39,386 nucleotides of DNA from an uncultured Pirellula sp. (GTDB lineage Bacteria > Planctomycetota > Planctomycetia > Pirellulales > Pirellulaceae). Under the pieces are notes generated by a model that was given only the letters and a program-made list of their open reading frames with translations, was not told the origin of the DNA and did no database searches. Of the stretch, positions 1 to 9,408 are shown piece by piece. Position numbers and translations under genes: made by a program. Location: the NCBI GenBank assembly GCA_903892355.1, contig CAITIE010000110.1:1-39386 (forward strand), given 5' to 3'. Each line of letters opens with the position of its first letter. Positions within the stretch are counted from its first letter, which is position 1.

Positions 1-1
1 G

Positions 2-163
2 CAACTGCAGCACGATGTAGATAGATGGATCAAGAGCTATAACGAAGAAAGGCCACATTCAGGTAGGTACTGCTTCGGCAAGACGCCAATGCAGACCTTC
101 CTCGATTCGAAACAGTTAGTCGAACAAAAAATGCTCGACCAACTCGTACAATCCAGTACGTAA
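2..163 (+). CDS. IS transposase, C-terminal end (partial, 5' part outside window)
   Basis: The frame is open from base 2 and ends at a TAA at 161-163, giving 53 residues. It contains WIKSYNEERPHSG followed a few residues later by GKTPMQTF. This is the typical end of the DDE integrase core of IS3/IS481-type transposases, where a W...YN..RPH.....G.TP motif follows the catalytic glutamate. The catalytic residues themselves lie outside the window, so intactness cannot be judged. No clear terminal inverted repeat was recognised in the bases after the stop, although a short palindrome (TGGCAC 247-252 and GTGCCA 260-265) lies nearby. The family assignment beyond the rve-type integrase core is inference. 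Confidence 0.8.
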   Translation, partial: QLQHDVDRWIKSYNEERPHSGRYCFGKTPMQTFLDSKQLVEQKMLDQLVQSST

Positions 164-296
164 AAATGGGTAATTTCCGTCAGATCAAATACTGGCTACT
201 ACACGTTATGGCAACGATTCCTGGTGTAGTGCCTGATGCCCATCACTGGCACCAGAGAAGTGCCACCTAGACGCGACCCCCGTTCCGGTTCCCGAC
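164..296. other. Spacer between transposase tail and tandem repeat
   Basis: No gene is seen here. A short hairpin is possible between 247-252 (TGGCAC) and 260-265 (GTGCCA), with a 7-base loop. This stretch would contain the right end of the insertion sequence, but its exact edge cannot be fixed without the left end. Confidence 0.3.
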
Positions 297-705
297 ACGT
301 CTTCAGAGAATCGGCGCAGGACGAGAGCCGTTGAGGACAACTGCTCTACATTGCCCTACCGTAGAACAGCTGTCCTCAGCTGTTCCCACCCAGCGTTGGC
401 CACAGTTACAACGCTAAGCGCATGATCAAGACCTTCATATATCTGTCCTCTTAGTACTGTAGTTTAGCTTTTGACGTCTTCAGAGAGTCGGCGCAGGACG
501 GGAGCAGTTGAGGACAACGGCTCTACATAGCCCTACCGTAGAACAGCTGTCCTCAGCTGTTCCCACCCAGCGTTGGTCACAGTTACAACGCTAAGCGCTT
601 GATCAAGACCTTCATATTTCTGTCCTCTTGGTACCGTCGTTTAGCTTTTGACGTCTTCAGAGAGTCGGCGCAGGACGGGAGCAGTTGAGGACAACTGCTC
701 TACAT
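297..705. repeat. 177-bp tandem repeat, two full copies plus a truncated third
   Basis: Copies begin at 297, 474 and 651, each with the phrase ACGTCTTCAGAG, so the period is exactly 177 bp. The third copy stops at about 705, in the loop of its first hairpin. Each full copy contains an imperfect inverted repeat: an arm TGAGGACAACTGCTCTAC, a short loop, then GTAGAACAGCTGTCCTCA, with 16 of 18 positions paired in copy 1. A second small stem-loop (AGCGTTG and CAACGCT) follows it. The copies differ by a handful of substitutions. No convincing protein is encoded. The adjacent transposase end suggests mobile or non-autonomous DNA, but the link is only positional. Confidence 0.85.
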
Positions 706-857
706 GGAACGAGCGCGCCGCAGACAGCGACATGAGCGATCTCACATCTTCGAGACGCAGACGCAAAAATGCCGAAACGCCCCTGAAATCGCAGCCAGGG
801 GTGAATATTCGAACAGCAAAAACGGGGTGGAGCATCGTTGGGCGGGGGCAATGGCTG
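706..857. other. Non-coding stretch upstream of ispG
   Basis: No supported gene is seen between the truncated third repeat copy and the ispG promoter candidate. Short open frames occur on both strands but lack recognisable motifs and overlap the repeat. Confidence 0.4.
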
Positions 858-886
858 TTGGGAGAATACGGATTTCACGGTAGAAT
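858..886 (+). promoter_or_regulatory. Candidate sigma-70-type promoter for ispG
   Basis: TTGGGA at 858-863 (4 of 6 to the -35 consensus) and TAGAAT at 881-886 (5 of 6 to the -10 consensus) are separated by exactly 17 bases. The -10 box ends 43 bases before the ispG ATG. This is a sequence match only, and the promoter rules of planctomycetes are not well fixed. Confidence 0.4.
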
Positions 887-929
887 CCAATAGCTGTGCG
901 AATGCAACCTTTCGATAAAGCCTACCTCC

Positions 930-2084
930 ATGCAGATCCAACGAAATCCAACCCGTCCCGTCCGTGTCGGCTCCATCACCATCGGTGGCGGAAACCCAAT
1001 CGCGGTCCAGAGCATGACCGCCACCCATACGACCGATATCGACGCGACCGTCGCCCTGGTCAATGACCTTCACCGCGCTGGAGCGGATGTCGTTCGGATC
1101 GCGGTCGACAGCGACAAGGATGCCGACGCACTCGCCGAGATCCGCAAGCAAACCACCGCCAATCTCTCGGTTGACCTCCAAGAGAATTATCGCTTGGTGG
1201 TCAAAGTCGCTCCGCACGTCAACAAAGTGCGGTACAACCCAGGTCACTTGTACCATCACGAAAAAACGAAGCCTTGGCAGGACAAAGTCAAGTTTATCGT
1301 GGAAGCAGCTGTGGCCAACGACTGCGCAATTCGCGTCGGTGTGAATTGCGGTAGCGTCGACCCGGCGATCAAAGATAAATTCGATCCGCACGATTCCATC
1401 GGGCCGATGTTGGCTTCCGCCGCCGAGCATTGCGAACTGCTCGATTCGATCGGGTTCACCCGCTACGTCGTATCGCTCAAGGATAGCGATCCGAGTAAGG
1501 TTGTCGAAGTCAATCGCCGCTTCGCGGAAATGCGACCCGATGTTCCTCTCCACCTCGGAGTCACCGAAGCCGGTCTGCCTCCTGATGGGATCATCAAGAC
1601 CCGCATAGCATTTGAGCAATTGATCGGACGCGGGATCGGCGACACCATCCGTGTGTCGTTAACGGTTCCCAATTCTAAGAAGCCGATGGAAATCGAGGTC
1701 GGTCGCCAAATCATCGATGATATCTATCAAGGCCGCCTGCGGTCGGTGGTGGCCCTCGATCCGACCAAGATGAACATCATCTCGTGCCCGAGCTGTTCGC
1801 GGGTCGAGAACGAAGCCTTTGTCGAGCTGGCTCAGCAGGTCAAAGAGATGACCACCTACGCAAAAGACTACGCGATCACCATCGCGGTGATGGGGTGCCG
1901 CGTCAACGGCCCTGGAGAAACCGACGACGCCGACTTGGGCCTGTGGTGCGGACCGGCCAAGGTGAACTTGAAACGTCGCAGCGAACCGATCGGTGCCTTT
2001 GGTTACGATGAGATCCTGCCCAAGCTCCGCGAAGAACTCGACGCGCTCATCGCCCAGCAAAAAGCGACCACGACGACTCCCTAA
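930..2084 (+). CDS. ispG: 4-hydroxy-3-methylbut-2-en-1-yl diphosphate synthase (IspG/GcpE)
   Basis: IspG is a cytosolic [4Fe-4S] enzyme of the non-mevalonate isoprenoid pathway. It reductively converts MEcPP to HMBPP. The 384 residues match the usual length of the short bacterial form. The N-terminal TIM barrel begins [20 protein letters not shown], a family hallmark, and continues through VRYNPGH and the IRVGVNCGS strand. The cluster-binding C-terminal part has SCPSCSR (Cys286 and Cys289) and GCRVNGPGE (Cys323, with the fourth ligand Glu330). The ATG start has no obvious Shine-Dalgarno site but fits the conserved N-terminus. The stop is two bases from proB, so the two are probably co-transcribed although their pathways are unrelated. 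Confidence 0.97.
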   Translation: MQIQRNPTRPVRVGSITIGGGNPIAVQSMTATHTTDIDATVALVNDLHRAGADVVRIAVDSDKDADALAEIRKQTTANLSVDLQENYRLVVKVAPHVNKVRYNPGHLYHHEKTKPWQDKVKFIVEAAVANDCAIRVGVNCGSVDPAIKDKFDPHDSIGPMLASAAEHCELLDSIGFTRYVVSLKDSDPSKVVEVNRRFAEMRPDVPLHLGVTEAGLPPDGIIKTRIAFEQLIGRGIGDTIRVSLTVPNSKKPMEIEVGRQIIDDIYQGRLRSVVALDPTKMNIISCPSCSRVENEAFVELAQQVKEMTTYAKDYAITIAVMGCRVNGPGETDDADLGLWCGPAKVNLKRRSEPIGAFGYDEILPKLREELDALIAQQKATTTTP

Positions 2085-2086
2085 CA

Positions 2087-3283
2087 ATGACACATCGCGA
2101 TCAAAACGGTCTGAAGAACAAAGGGCTGCAATCCGATGGCCATTACCGGAACGTCGACTCCGAACGTCAGGTGTTGATCGATTCGGCAACTTGGATTGTC
2201 AAGGTCGGATCGCGATCGCTGACCGACGATGCAGGACGACTTGATCCGGACCAGATCGCCAACTTGGCTACCCAGCTGGTGGCGCTGACCCAATTGGGCA
2301 AACAAGTCGTCCTCGTCTCCAGTGGGGCTGTTGCTAGCGGGATGGGAAAACTCGGCTTGGCGTCGCGGCCATCGGATTTGGCGACCTTGCAAGCTGTCGC
2401 GGCGATCGGCCAGACGCACTTGATCCAAGTCTACGAGCAAACCTTTTCAGCCCATGGCAAGCATGCAGCACAGATCTTGCTCACCGCGGCCGAACTCGAC
2501 GATCGGGTCGCGTACCTCAATGTGCGCAATACGTTGCTTCGTCTCCTCGAAATGGAAGCCATCCCGATCATCAATGAAAACGACAGCGTCGCTGTCGATG
2601 AGTTGAAGACCACCTTTGGTGATAACGATCGGTTGGCAGGGATGGTCGCAGGTTTGTTCCATGCCAGCTCACTCATCATCCTCAGCGATGTTCGAGGGCT
2701 CTACGACCGCGATCCTCGCGATGCGGGTGCCATGGTTCTGTCCAGTGTGCAAAGAATCGATGAGAGCATCGAGGATCTCGTGCGAGATCGTAAGACCGGA
2801 ATCAGCAAAGGTGGGATGGCGAGCAAGATCACGACGGCCAAGTTCGTCACTCACAGCGGCCAATCCGCGGTCATCGCTTGGGGGCGCGAACCCGACGTCT
2901 TGCTGCGACTGGCCAAGGGTGAGAACCTCGGCACATTATTCCTGCCCCAAGGCAAAACACTCGCCTCCCGCAAACGTTGGATCGGGTTCTCGACACAACC
3001 CAGCGGATCGGTGGTCGTGGACGACGGAGCGGCAGCGGCCATGAAAGGAGGCGGACGAAGCTTGCTCGCGATCGGGATTTCCGATGTTGAAGGGGATTTC
3101 GGCGAAGGAGAAGTTGTCTCGGTCGTCAATCGCGAGCGGGTTGAAATCGCACGCGGATTGTCCAACTACAGTTCGAACCAAATCCGAATGATTCGCGGTT
3201 GCCGCTCCGATCGTATTGCGCAGATACTAGGGCAGTGCCCCTACGATGAAGTCATCCATCGCGATAACCTGGCTGTGGTTTGA
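2087..3283 (+). CDS. proB: Glutamate 5-kinase with C-terminal PUA domain (ProB)
   Basis: ProB phosphorylates glutamate to gamma-glutamyl phosphate, the first step of proline synthesis. The amino-acid-kinase domain begins at about residue 35 with WIVKVGSRSL. It continues with VVLVSSGAVASGM, the substrate-binding stretch PIINENDSVAVDE and GDNDRLAGMVA, and the KGGMASKI motif. A PUA domain fills about residues 300-390. The 398-residue length is slightly above the usual 365-375 because of about 30 extra N-terminal residues. A later start is possible, but the ATG two bases after ispG suggests translational coupling. No proA lies in the window. Confidence 0.95.
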   Translation: MTHRDQNGLKNKGLQSDGHYRNVDSERQVLIDSATWIVKVGSRSLTDDAGRLDPDQIANLATQLVALTQLGKQVVLVSSGAVASGMGKLGLASRPSDLATLQAVAAIGQTHLIQVYEQTFSAHGKHAAQILLTAAELDDRVAYLNVRNTLLRLLEMEAIPIINENDSVAVDELKTTFGDNDRLAGMVAGLFHASSLIILSDVRGLYDRDPRDAGAMVLSSVQRIDESIEDLVRDRKTGISKGGMASKITTAKFVTHSGQSAVIAWGREPDVLLRLAKGENLGTLFLPQGKTLASRKRWIGFSTQPSGSVVVDDGAAAAMKGGGRSLLAIGISDVEGDFGEGEVVSVVNRERVEIARGLSNYSSNQIRMIRGCRSDRIAQILGQCPYDEVIHRDNLAVV

Positions 3284-3390
3284 TCGGTTCCCATGATGTA
3301 TGCGATTCGTTTCGATAAAATAGTTCCTGTGCGATAGTTTTTAGGGGAGACGCGTGGTGCCGTCGAACCGAACTTCAATAGCGATCCCTT

Positions 3391-4539
3391 ATGCCGTTCC
3401 AATCCTCGGAAAACCAAAGTCGATTCTGGGCAGAGCGTGAAAAATCGCTTTTGGCATCGTACGCGATGCATTCCATCGATTCCGAGGGCCGCGAGCATCC
3501 AGAGACACAGCATCCCTACCGCGGTCCATTCCAACGCGATCGGGATCGCGTGCTCCACAGCGCCGCCTTTCGCAGGCTTAGTGGCAAGATGCAGGTATTT
3601 ACGGGAGACATGGGGGATTACCACCGTACACGACTGACCCACACCCACGAAGTCGCATCCTTGGCCAGGACCATCGGACGAGCCTTGAGGCTCAACGAGG
3701 ACTTGATCGAAGCCATGGCGCTGCTGCACGATATCGGCCATCCACCCTTTGGCCATTGCGGTGAGGACGTCCTCGACGAGTGCCTAAAACATCACGGCGG
3801 CTTTTCGCACAATCAATTTGCGATCGATTTGGTGACTCGGCTCGAGGAACGGTATACCGCCTACCCAGGGCTCAATCTAACACGCGAAGTCCTCTCAGGA
3901 CAAAACTTCCGAAGTGACAAGCAAGACGCACAGACACAGATGCTCGAGATCCAGGTCGTCGATGCTGCCGATAGCATCGCTTACGATGCGCACGACGTGG
4001 ATGATGCGATCAAGCTCGGGCTTCTCTCGTGGGACCAATTGTCCGAACTCGCGTTGGTTCAGCGAGCGCGAGGAGTCGTGCCGCTCGACCAGACCCCCGA
4101 ACTGCACCGACGACAATTGCTGGTTCACACGCTGCTCGATTTGCAGATGGAGGATTTTCTGACCTATTCTCAGCAAATCTTAGAGCGGGCCGATGGTCTC
4201 GATTCGATCGGAGTTCGGGAGGTGCAGTTCACCCTCCGAATGTCCCCAGGGTTCGAGGCGGAAAAGAAAGAACTCGAACGGTTCTTGTTCCAAAATGTCT
4301 ATCGCCATCCCCGTTTGATCGATGTTCGGCAACGCGCAGCAACTCGACTGCAGCAGTTGTTTCTACTGCTCAAAGCCTATCCAGAGCGCCTTCCTGACCG
4401 GTTCCAGCGCCTCGCGGCGGAATGGGGGACGGAACGAGCCATCGGCGTCTATCTGGCCGGAATGACCGATCGATTTTGCGACGATCAGTACGTGTCCATG
4501 GTGGAAATGGGCCGATCCCAAGCCGCCGATTGGAGCTAG
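3391..4539 (+). CDS. dgt: Deoxyguanosinetriphosphate triphosphohydrolase-like HD protein (dNTPase)
   Basis: This family hydrolyses dNTPs to nucleoside and triphosphate, which tunes nucleotide pools. The 382 residues carry the signature pattern. HPYRGPFQRDRDRVLHSAAF and FRRLSGKMQVF come near the N-terminus. The metal-binding HD set is H78 to H86 in HRTRLTHTHEV, then H113/D114 in LLHDIGHPPFGH and D191/D194 in DAADSIAYDAHD. The length matches the short dGTPase-like subfamily and not E. coli Dgt (about 500 residues). The gene sits 107 bp after proB with no visible terminator. The nucleotide preference cannot be read from the sequence. Confidence 0.93.
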   Translation: MPFQSSENQSRFWAEREKSLLASYAMHSIDSEGREHPETQHPYRGPFQRDRDRVLHSAAFRRLSGKMQVFTGDMGDYHRTRLTHTHEVASLARTIGRALRLNEDLIEAMALLHDIGHPPFGHCGEDVLDECLKHHGGFSHNQFAIDLVTRLEERYTAYPGLNLTREVLSGQNFRSDKQDAQTQMLEIQVVDAADSIAYDAHDVDDAIKLGLLSWDQLSELALVQRARGVVPLDQTPELHRRQLLVHTLLDLQMEDFLTYSQQILERADGLDSIGVREVQFTLRMSPGFEAEKKELERFLFQNVYRHPRLIDVRQRAATRLQQLFLLLKAYPERLPDRFQRLAAEWGTERAIGVYLAGMTDRFCDDQYVSMVEMGRSQAADWS

Positions 4540-4747
4540 ATTGCAAGCAAACTGTGAAAAAATCCAAAAAAAGAGATTGGTTGACCAAGATCGCTCGTTT
4601 CATGGCGAATGCAACGTATCATAAAAGTTTCGCGATTTCGAGGTCCATGTCGTCCTTCGTAGTCATCGACGTTCTCCCTCGAAGTGTTAGCTCCCCCTCT
4701 AGATAGCCCCAGAAGTTAGCCCCGTAGTTAGCCCCGAGTAAGTAGAA

Positions 4748-6553
4748 ATGCAGTACCCACAATTGAGTCGCTTCCCCGTGATCCGCTCCTTAGCTCGTTT
4801 TGTTTTAGCTGGTTGTGTTTTCATCGCCATGGTGGCTCAGCCACTCTTCGCTCAGCGGCCGACCGCTCCGAAGTTGTTTTCGAACAAGACGCTCGCGTAC
4901 ATGCGAATCGACGATACTCGCGATATGAAGGCCAAGCTCGAGTCGACCGGGATGGGTAAGATGATGAACGATCCCCAGATCGCGCCGATCCTGGGGACCT
5001 TCTATTCGACCTTTGTCGGGCAGCTTCAGGGGATGCAGGACGCTATCGGATTGAATCTGGACGAACTTCTGTCCGTTCCAAATGGTGAGTTTGCAATTGC
5101 ATTGGTCGGAACCAAAAACGATCCTGCCATCGCCATCTTGCTCGAAGCTGGGGAGGAAATGCCCTCGCTTCAACTCTTGCTGGATCGAGGACGCCAAGCC
5201 ACCGAGAACAGTGGCGGAACCTTTGAAGAAAAGGAAGTTGGCCGGATCTCGATGAAGAGCTTGGGACGGAGCGATCGAAACAATCGTCTCTACTACTTCA
5301 TCGATTCCGGAGTGATGGTCGCATCGAACCGTCCGGAGTACGCCGAGCAGCTGGCCCTCGTCTGGACCGGGAACGGGATCGACCATAAACCGCTCGCCGA
5401 CAACCGCGACTTTACGACCATCATGAGCCGTTGCGTCGGTACCGAAGGGGAGCGGCCTCAGGTTTCCTTCTTTGTGGATCCGTTGGCTCTGGTCCGGGAA
5501 GTCGGGAAGAGCCAAAGCGGGTCGGTCGCGATTTTGGCCGCGTTGAAAACCCTCGGCATCGATGGCATCAAAGGGGTAGGTGGGAGCGCGATCATCGCGC
5601 CCAATGAGTTTGATTCGATCATCCATGGCCATTTGCTACTCAACAGCAACCGCCAAGGCATCATGCGGGTGATTCGTCCCAAGAGCGGATCGACCGAACC
5701 GGAACCATGGGTGAGCGAGCAAGTCACCAGTTACTTCACCATGAACTGGGACTTTGCCAAAACATTCAAGGCCATCGAGGAAATCGTGGATACCTTCGGC
5801 GGCGAAGGGACCTTGGAAGGCCGTGCGATCAGCCAAGCCAATCGGTTCCTCGGAATCGATCTGCGCAAAGATGTGATCGAACAATTGGACGATCGCTTGA
5901 GTTTGGTCCAATTGATTGTTCCACCCAAGAAGATCAACAGCCAATCGAACGTGTACAGCATCCACGTCAAAGACCCCTCGAAGATGAAAACGGAAGTGTT
6001 GCCAAAGATCTTTGAAAAGATCAAAGGTCAAGGTCCGGGGCTCAGCTCCAAACTTCTCGGGGATACCACCATTTACTACGCCAACATCAGTCAAGAAGCC
6101 AGCGAACGGGTTCGCAATATCCGATTGCCCCAGCCCGCCCTCTGCATCTTGGGCAAGGAGTTGATCGCGAGCGATTCGCTGGCGGCTATCGAGGAGATTG
6201 TCAAGTTTGAATCGAGCGGTGACGGACTGCTGGCCGACTCTATCGAATTCAAACTGGTTCGGGATCGGATCAAGGCCCAGTTGAAGAACAGCGAGATGTC
6301 GGTCCTCGCGTACCAGCGCCCCGAAGAAGGGATGCGCCTGATGTATGATCTGGCCACCGACCCCGAAAACATCGATAACCTCGAGCGGATGTCCGAGAAC
6401 AACCCGTTTTTTACAGCGTTGGTCACGGCAGTACGGAGCAAGAAACTGCCACCGTTTGAGGTGATCGCCAAATACCTCGCGCCCGGCGGAGCGTTCCTGG
6501 TCGATGAAGAAACCGGATTGCACTACACCGGCTTTTCGATGCGCCGCGAGTAA
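4748..6553 (+). CDS. Large exported protein of unknown function (DUF3352-like)
   Basis: The first 35 residues form a signal peptide: basic residues around R14-R17, a hydrophobic core FVLAGCVFIAMVA and a cleavage-type end LFA before Q36. The remaining roughly 565 residues lack catalytic motifs I recognise. They alternate beta-rich segments with statements such as GEFAIALVGTKNDPAIAILL and SVLAYQRPEEGMRLMYDLA, which resemble the repeated half-domains of DUF3352-type proteins common in planctomycetes. That relation is from memory and moderate. No membrane anchor is seen after the signal, so a periplasmic or outer location is likely. The gene stands alone, 208 bp after the dNTPase. The spacer contains several short AGTTAGCCCC-like direct repeats. 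Confidence 0.75.
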   Translation: MQYPQLSRFPVIRSLARFVLAGCVFIAMVAQPLFAQRPTAPKLFSNKTLAYMRIDDTRDMKAKLESTGMGKMMNDPQIAPILGTFYSTFVGQLQGMQDAIGLNLDELLSVPNGEFAIALVGTKNDPAIAILLEAGEEMPSLQLLLDRGRQATENSGGTFEEKEVGRISMKSLGRSDRNNRLYYFIDSGVMVASNRPEYAEQLALVWTGNGIDHKPLADNRDFTTIMSRCVGTEGERPQVSFFVDPLALVREVGKSQSGSVAILAALKTLGIDGIKGVGGSAIIAPNEFDSIIHGHLLLNSNRQGIMRVIRPKSGSTEPEPWVSEQVTSYFTMNWDFAKTFKAIEEIVDTFGGEGTLEGRAISQANRFLGIDLRKDVIEQLDDRLSLVQLIVPPKKINSQSNVYSIHVKDPSKMKTEVLPKIFEKIKGQGPGLSSKLLGDTTIYYANISQEASERVRNIRLPQPALCILGKELIASDSLAAIEEIVKFESSGDGLLADSIEFKLVRDRIKAQLKNSEMSVLAYQRPEEGMRLMYDLATDPENIDNLERMSENNPFFTALVTAVRSKKLPPFEVIAKYLAPGGAFLVDEETGLHYTGFSMRRE

Positions 6554-6701
6554 AATCTGGAGTAGAATAGGGCGGCCGCAGGGTTGATCGCCGAGCTCAT
6601 GAAACGGCTCGACTCTGCAGCGTTTTTCAGCCTGCGAATCCCAGCCTGTGTTCCCGCCTCCATGCGGACTTCATCATCCACAATACGAGTCTATCCCTCC
6701 T

Positions 6702-7697
6702 ATGCGCAATTCCACATCGAACTCCGGCACTAGCGGATCCAACCGCCGTTCCTTTCTCACGCGTTCCGCGGTGACCATCGGGGCTGCATCGGCCCTCTCC
6801 ACCACGGTGATCCAAAGCGGTCGAGCTGAGGACAAACCTCAAGCGTCCCTCTCGAAATTGATCACGCCCCCTGAAGGAAAGCGGATCCTGCTCTCCTGCA
6901 AGCTTTCGATGATCAAGGGTGATGTCGATGGAAAGCCAATCACGCTGGCCCAACGCTTGGGGTTGGCCAAACAAGCCGGATTCGATGGGGTCGACTTTGA
7001 TGAAGCTGGGCGATTCACGGTCGAGGAAGCACGCGCAGCGGTCCAAGAATCAGGTGTGTTTTGCCACAACGCGATCAACCATGATCACTGGAACAAACGG
7101 CTCACCAGCGCCAACGACGAGGACCGAAAAACAGGGGTCGCAAATATCGCCCATTGCCTCCGCGTTGCCCATGCGATCGGTGGTAGCGGTGTGCTGATCG
7201 TGATCGGTCGCGGAGCTGACGGGCCCGAATCCGAAATCAATGATCGTGCCAGAAACGAGATCAAAACACTTCTCCCTCTCGCTGCGTCCCTCGGCCAACC
7301 GATTTTGTTCGAGAACGTTTGGAATCAAATGCACTACGACCACGATGCACCGCCCGAGCAAAAGCCAACGCGCTTCATCGAGTTCGTCGATAGCTTCAAG
7401 AGCCCGTGGGTCGGAATGTACTATGACATCGGGAATCACTGGAAGTACGGGCAGCCACGCGAATGGCTCAATGCTTTCGGCCATCGCGCAGTAAAGCTCG
7501 ATGTGAAGGGGTTCAGCCGAGCCAAAAACAAATTCGTCGATATCACCTCCGCGGAAGATGATCTTCCATGGGATGAAGTTCGCAAGGGGCTCGACGATAT
7601 CGGTTGGAGCGGCTGGACCACCGCAGAAGTCGGCGGTGGTGGCGTCGAACGATTGACGACCGTACGCGAACAAATGCAAAAGGCATTCGGCGTCTAA
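6702..7697 (+). CDS. Tat-exported sugar-phosphate-isomerase-like TIM-barrel protein
   Basis: The chosen ATG gives 331 residues and places a twin-arginine signal (NRRSFLT, R15-R16) with a hydrophobic stretch VTIGAASALSTTVI at the N-terminus. An in-frame ATG 54 bases upstream would add 18 residues before the signal and is less likely. The mature part resembles the xylose isomerase/AP-endonuclease-2 barrel. Likely metal ligands are Glu204 (LFENVW), Asp242 (YYDIGNHWKYG), Asp in KLDVKGF and Glu309 (TAEVGGG). Planctomycetes encode many such exported isomerase-like proteins, mostly without known substrates. There are no pathway neighbours. The 3' end faces the next gene, a convergent arrangement with a 60-bp spacer. 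Confidence 0.88.
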   Translation: MRNSTSNSGTSGSNRRSFLTRSAVTIGAASALSTTVIQSGRAEDKPQASLSKLITPPEGKRILLSCKLSMIKGDVDGKPITLAQRLGLAKQAGFDGVDFDEAGRFTVEEARAAVQESGVFCHNAINHDHWNKRLTSANDEDRKTGVANIAHCLRVAHAIGGSGVLIVIGRGADGPESEINDRARNEIKTLLPLAASLGQPILFENVWNQMHYDHDAPPEQKPTRFIEFVDSFKSPWVGMYYDIGNHWKYGQPREWLNAFGHRAVKLDVKGFSRAKNKFVDITSAEDDLPWDEVRKGLDDIGWSGWTTAEVGGGGVERLTTVREQMQKAFGV

Positions 7698-7757
7698 TGC
7701 ATTGTCTAGATAGAGCTACAAATAGCGCTAGAGATTGTTGCGATTGAGATTGTTGCG

Positions 7758-9311
7758 CTAGAGATCGCGTGTGGCTCGCATCGTCAACCATAAGCTCGGG
7801 ATCGCTGCCGCGATCGCGAGCACCAAGGCCACGCTGGCCTCGCGGTTGCGAATTCCGTAATGGAGCAATTCAAACATCCGCATCGCTACGGTTGTCACTC
7901 CAGGTGGCTGGATGAGCAAGTACGATGCGAGATCGCCAAATGAGATAAAAAAGGTGATCCCGAGGCACGTCAGGATACTGCCGGTTGCGTACTTGAGCCA
8001 AATCGATTGCTGTATCCACCAAGGCAGGGATTTGTCGGTCGCGATCAAATTTCCATGCCGCGATTCATAACGCCATCGACCTAGGAGCAGGATCCCATAG
8101 GCGATCGGCAAGCAACGAAACTGCAAAGCTAGTATCGGTCCGATCAGGGTCCGCTCCGCGATAAAGCTCCAGCTGTCGGGCAACACACGATTGAAGAGCT
8201 GCAAGAGGGTCAGGTTCACCAAGGGGCCAGGGAGGGAGAGGGCAAAGCCCAAGAGAAAAAGAGTCGTGACGACGAAGGTTCGCGACGTGGAGCTAACAAT
8301 CAGGAGCAATGCCAGGGCGACCGCTAGCCCACTGCTCCAGATCGCCAACTGAAAGCTCCAACCGAACTCGGTGGAGAAGTCGGTGACGTGCACTATGGAT
8401 CGCAGAGTTTGTTCAACGCTCCAGCTGCGTATCGCACGCTCGCCGACAATGCGCGATTCCCAGCCAACGCGAGTGATCAAGCTTGCGAACGGAAGGAGCG
8501 ATGTCGCGAAAACGATCCCCCAAACGCCCAGAGCCCAAAGGGATTTGCCGCGGATGTTGAAGACGGCAACAGGTGTCCCGGACGGAACGTTGGATGCGCC
8601 AGGTCCAATCGGTAGGATCGCGCCGTGGCCGTTCGAACTGCTATCGCGGAAATCCCCAATCGATTGGGTGGGGAATCGAAACAACATTGCGATTGCCAAG
8701 CAGATCCCGCAGAGCATGGCCAGGAGCAGGCTTACGGTGATCGGTACCGCGCGGAGTTTGCCGAATTGGACTTGTTGGTAAACGCTCTCGCACAGCGTGG
8801 GGACTTGGAAGAGATTGGTGACCACCATGTCGTTCTGGGTCGAGCAAAACGTCCAAAGGGATGCGGCTAGGATCCAAGGAAACAGTTTCCGAAACAGGAT
8901 CTGGCGAAATGCGAACGCTGGACCCATCTCCACGAGAGCTTGTTCGTAGGCCGCATCGCGACCGCGCTGCAATCCGAGCGATACGATGAAAAAGCAGAAG
9001 GGTGTCGCGGCGGCGGTATGGATCCAAACGACAGCCGCAATGCCATACCAAGGGTTTTTAGCGGCGTCGACTTGGCTCAGCCGCAACCAGCCTTGCGAGC
9101 CAAATCCAGCGCTCCACGCGGTCGCTTGGACATAAACCGGAACCAACAAGAAGCTAGCAAGCAGCGCGGCCGCGACTCGCCAGCCAAACGGGCGGACTAC
9201 GATCAAGCCGTATGCCGCTACGGAGCCTAGGATCGGTGCGAGAACCGCAGCGATCCCGCTGATCAGCAAGGTAGAAACAAGACCATGGCTTACCGCGATG
9301 TCCCACTGCAC
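7758..9311 (-). CDS. Fused ABC transporter permease, Fe(III)/thiamine type (FbpB/ThiP-like)
   Basis: The 517-residue protein has about 12 predicted membrane segments in two BPD_transp_1 halves, the architecture of the FbpB/ThiP permeases that import iron(III) or thiamine. The first half has an EAA loop (EQALVEMG at 123-130, followed by RQILFRKLFPWI). The second has a more degenerate loop near the end, after a stretch GSILTCLGITFFISFGDLAS. The start is a GTG. An importer needs an ATPase and a binding protein, but neither is next to it: one flank is the convergent isomerase-like gene and the other is a cyclophilin gene. The substrate is therefore unassigned. Confidence 0.85.
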   Translation of the reverse strand: MQWDIAVSHGLVSTLLISGIAAVLAPILGSVAAYGLIVVRPFGWRVAAALLASFLLVPVYVQATAWSAGFGSQGWLRLSQVDAAKNPWYGIAAVVWIHTAAATPFCFFIVSLGLQRGRDAAYEQALVEMGPAFAFRQILFRKLFPWILAASLWTFCSTQNDMVVTNLFQVPTLCESVYQQVQFGKLRAVPITVSLLLAMLCGICLAIAMLFRFPTQSIGDFRDSSSNGHGAILPIGPGASNVPSGTPVAVFNIRGKSLWALGVWGIVFATSLLPFASLITRVGWESRIVGERAIRSWSVEQTLRSIVHVTDFSTEFGWSFQLAIWSSGLAVALALLLIVSSTSRTFVVTTLFLLGFALSLPGPLVNLTLLQLFNRVLPDSWSFIAERTLIGPILALQFRCLPIAYGILLLGRWRYESRHGNLIATDKSLPWWIQQSIWLKYATGSILTCLGITFFISFGDLASYLLIQPPGVTTVAMRMFELLHYGIRNREASVALVLAIAAAIPSLWLTMRATRDL

Positions 9312-9408
9312 TCTGAACTCACAGCACTCTCTGAACCCACAGCACTTTTTTCGCTACTACTTTTTGGCGTGCGCTAATCGAGCCGACGCGAGATGAGCCT
9401 CATCGGGA

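Noticed and set aside
297-705. CRISPR array
   Set aside because: The repeat unit is 177 bp with no spacer structure, and no cas genes are nearby.
648-893. 81-codon + strand frame before ispG
   Set aside because: It starts in the truncated repeat copy, lacks motifs and ends over the promoter candidate.
657-1619. Long open frame on the - strand opposite ispG
   Set aside because: It overlaps a certain gene in full, shows no family motifs and reads as a GC-rich antisense shadow.
4686-4747. Short AGTTAGCCCC direct repeats before the exported-protein gene
   Set aside because: There are only a few imperfect copies of about 10 bases. They may be chance or slippage and do not support a named element.
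4805-6523. Two long - strand open frames inside the exported-protein gene
   Set aside because: Both lie wholly within a gene with a signal peptide on the + strand and have no recognisable domains.
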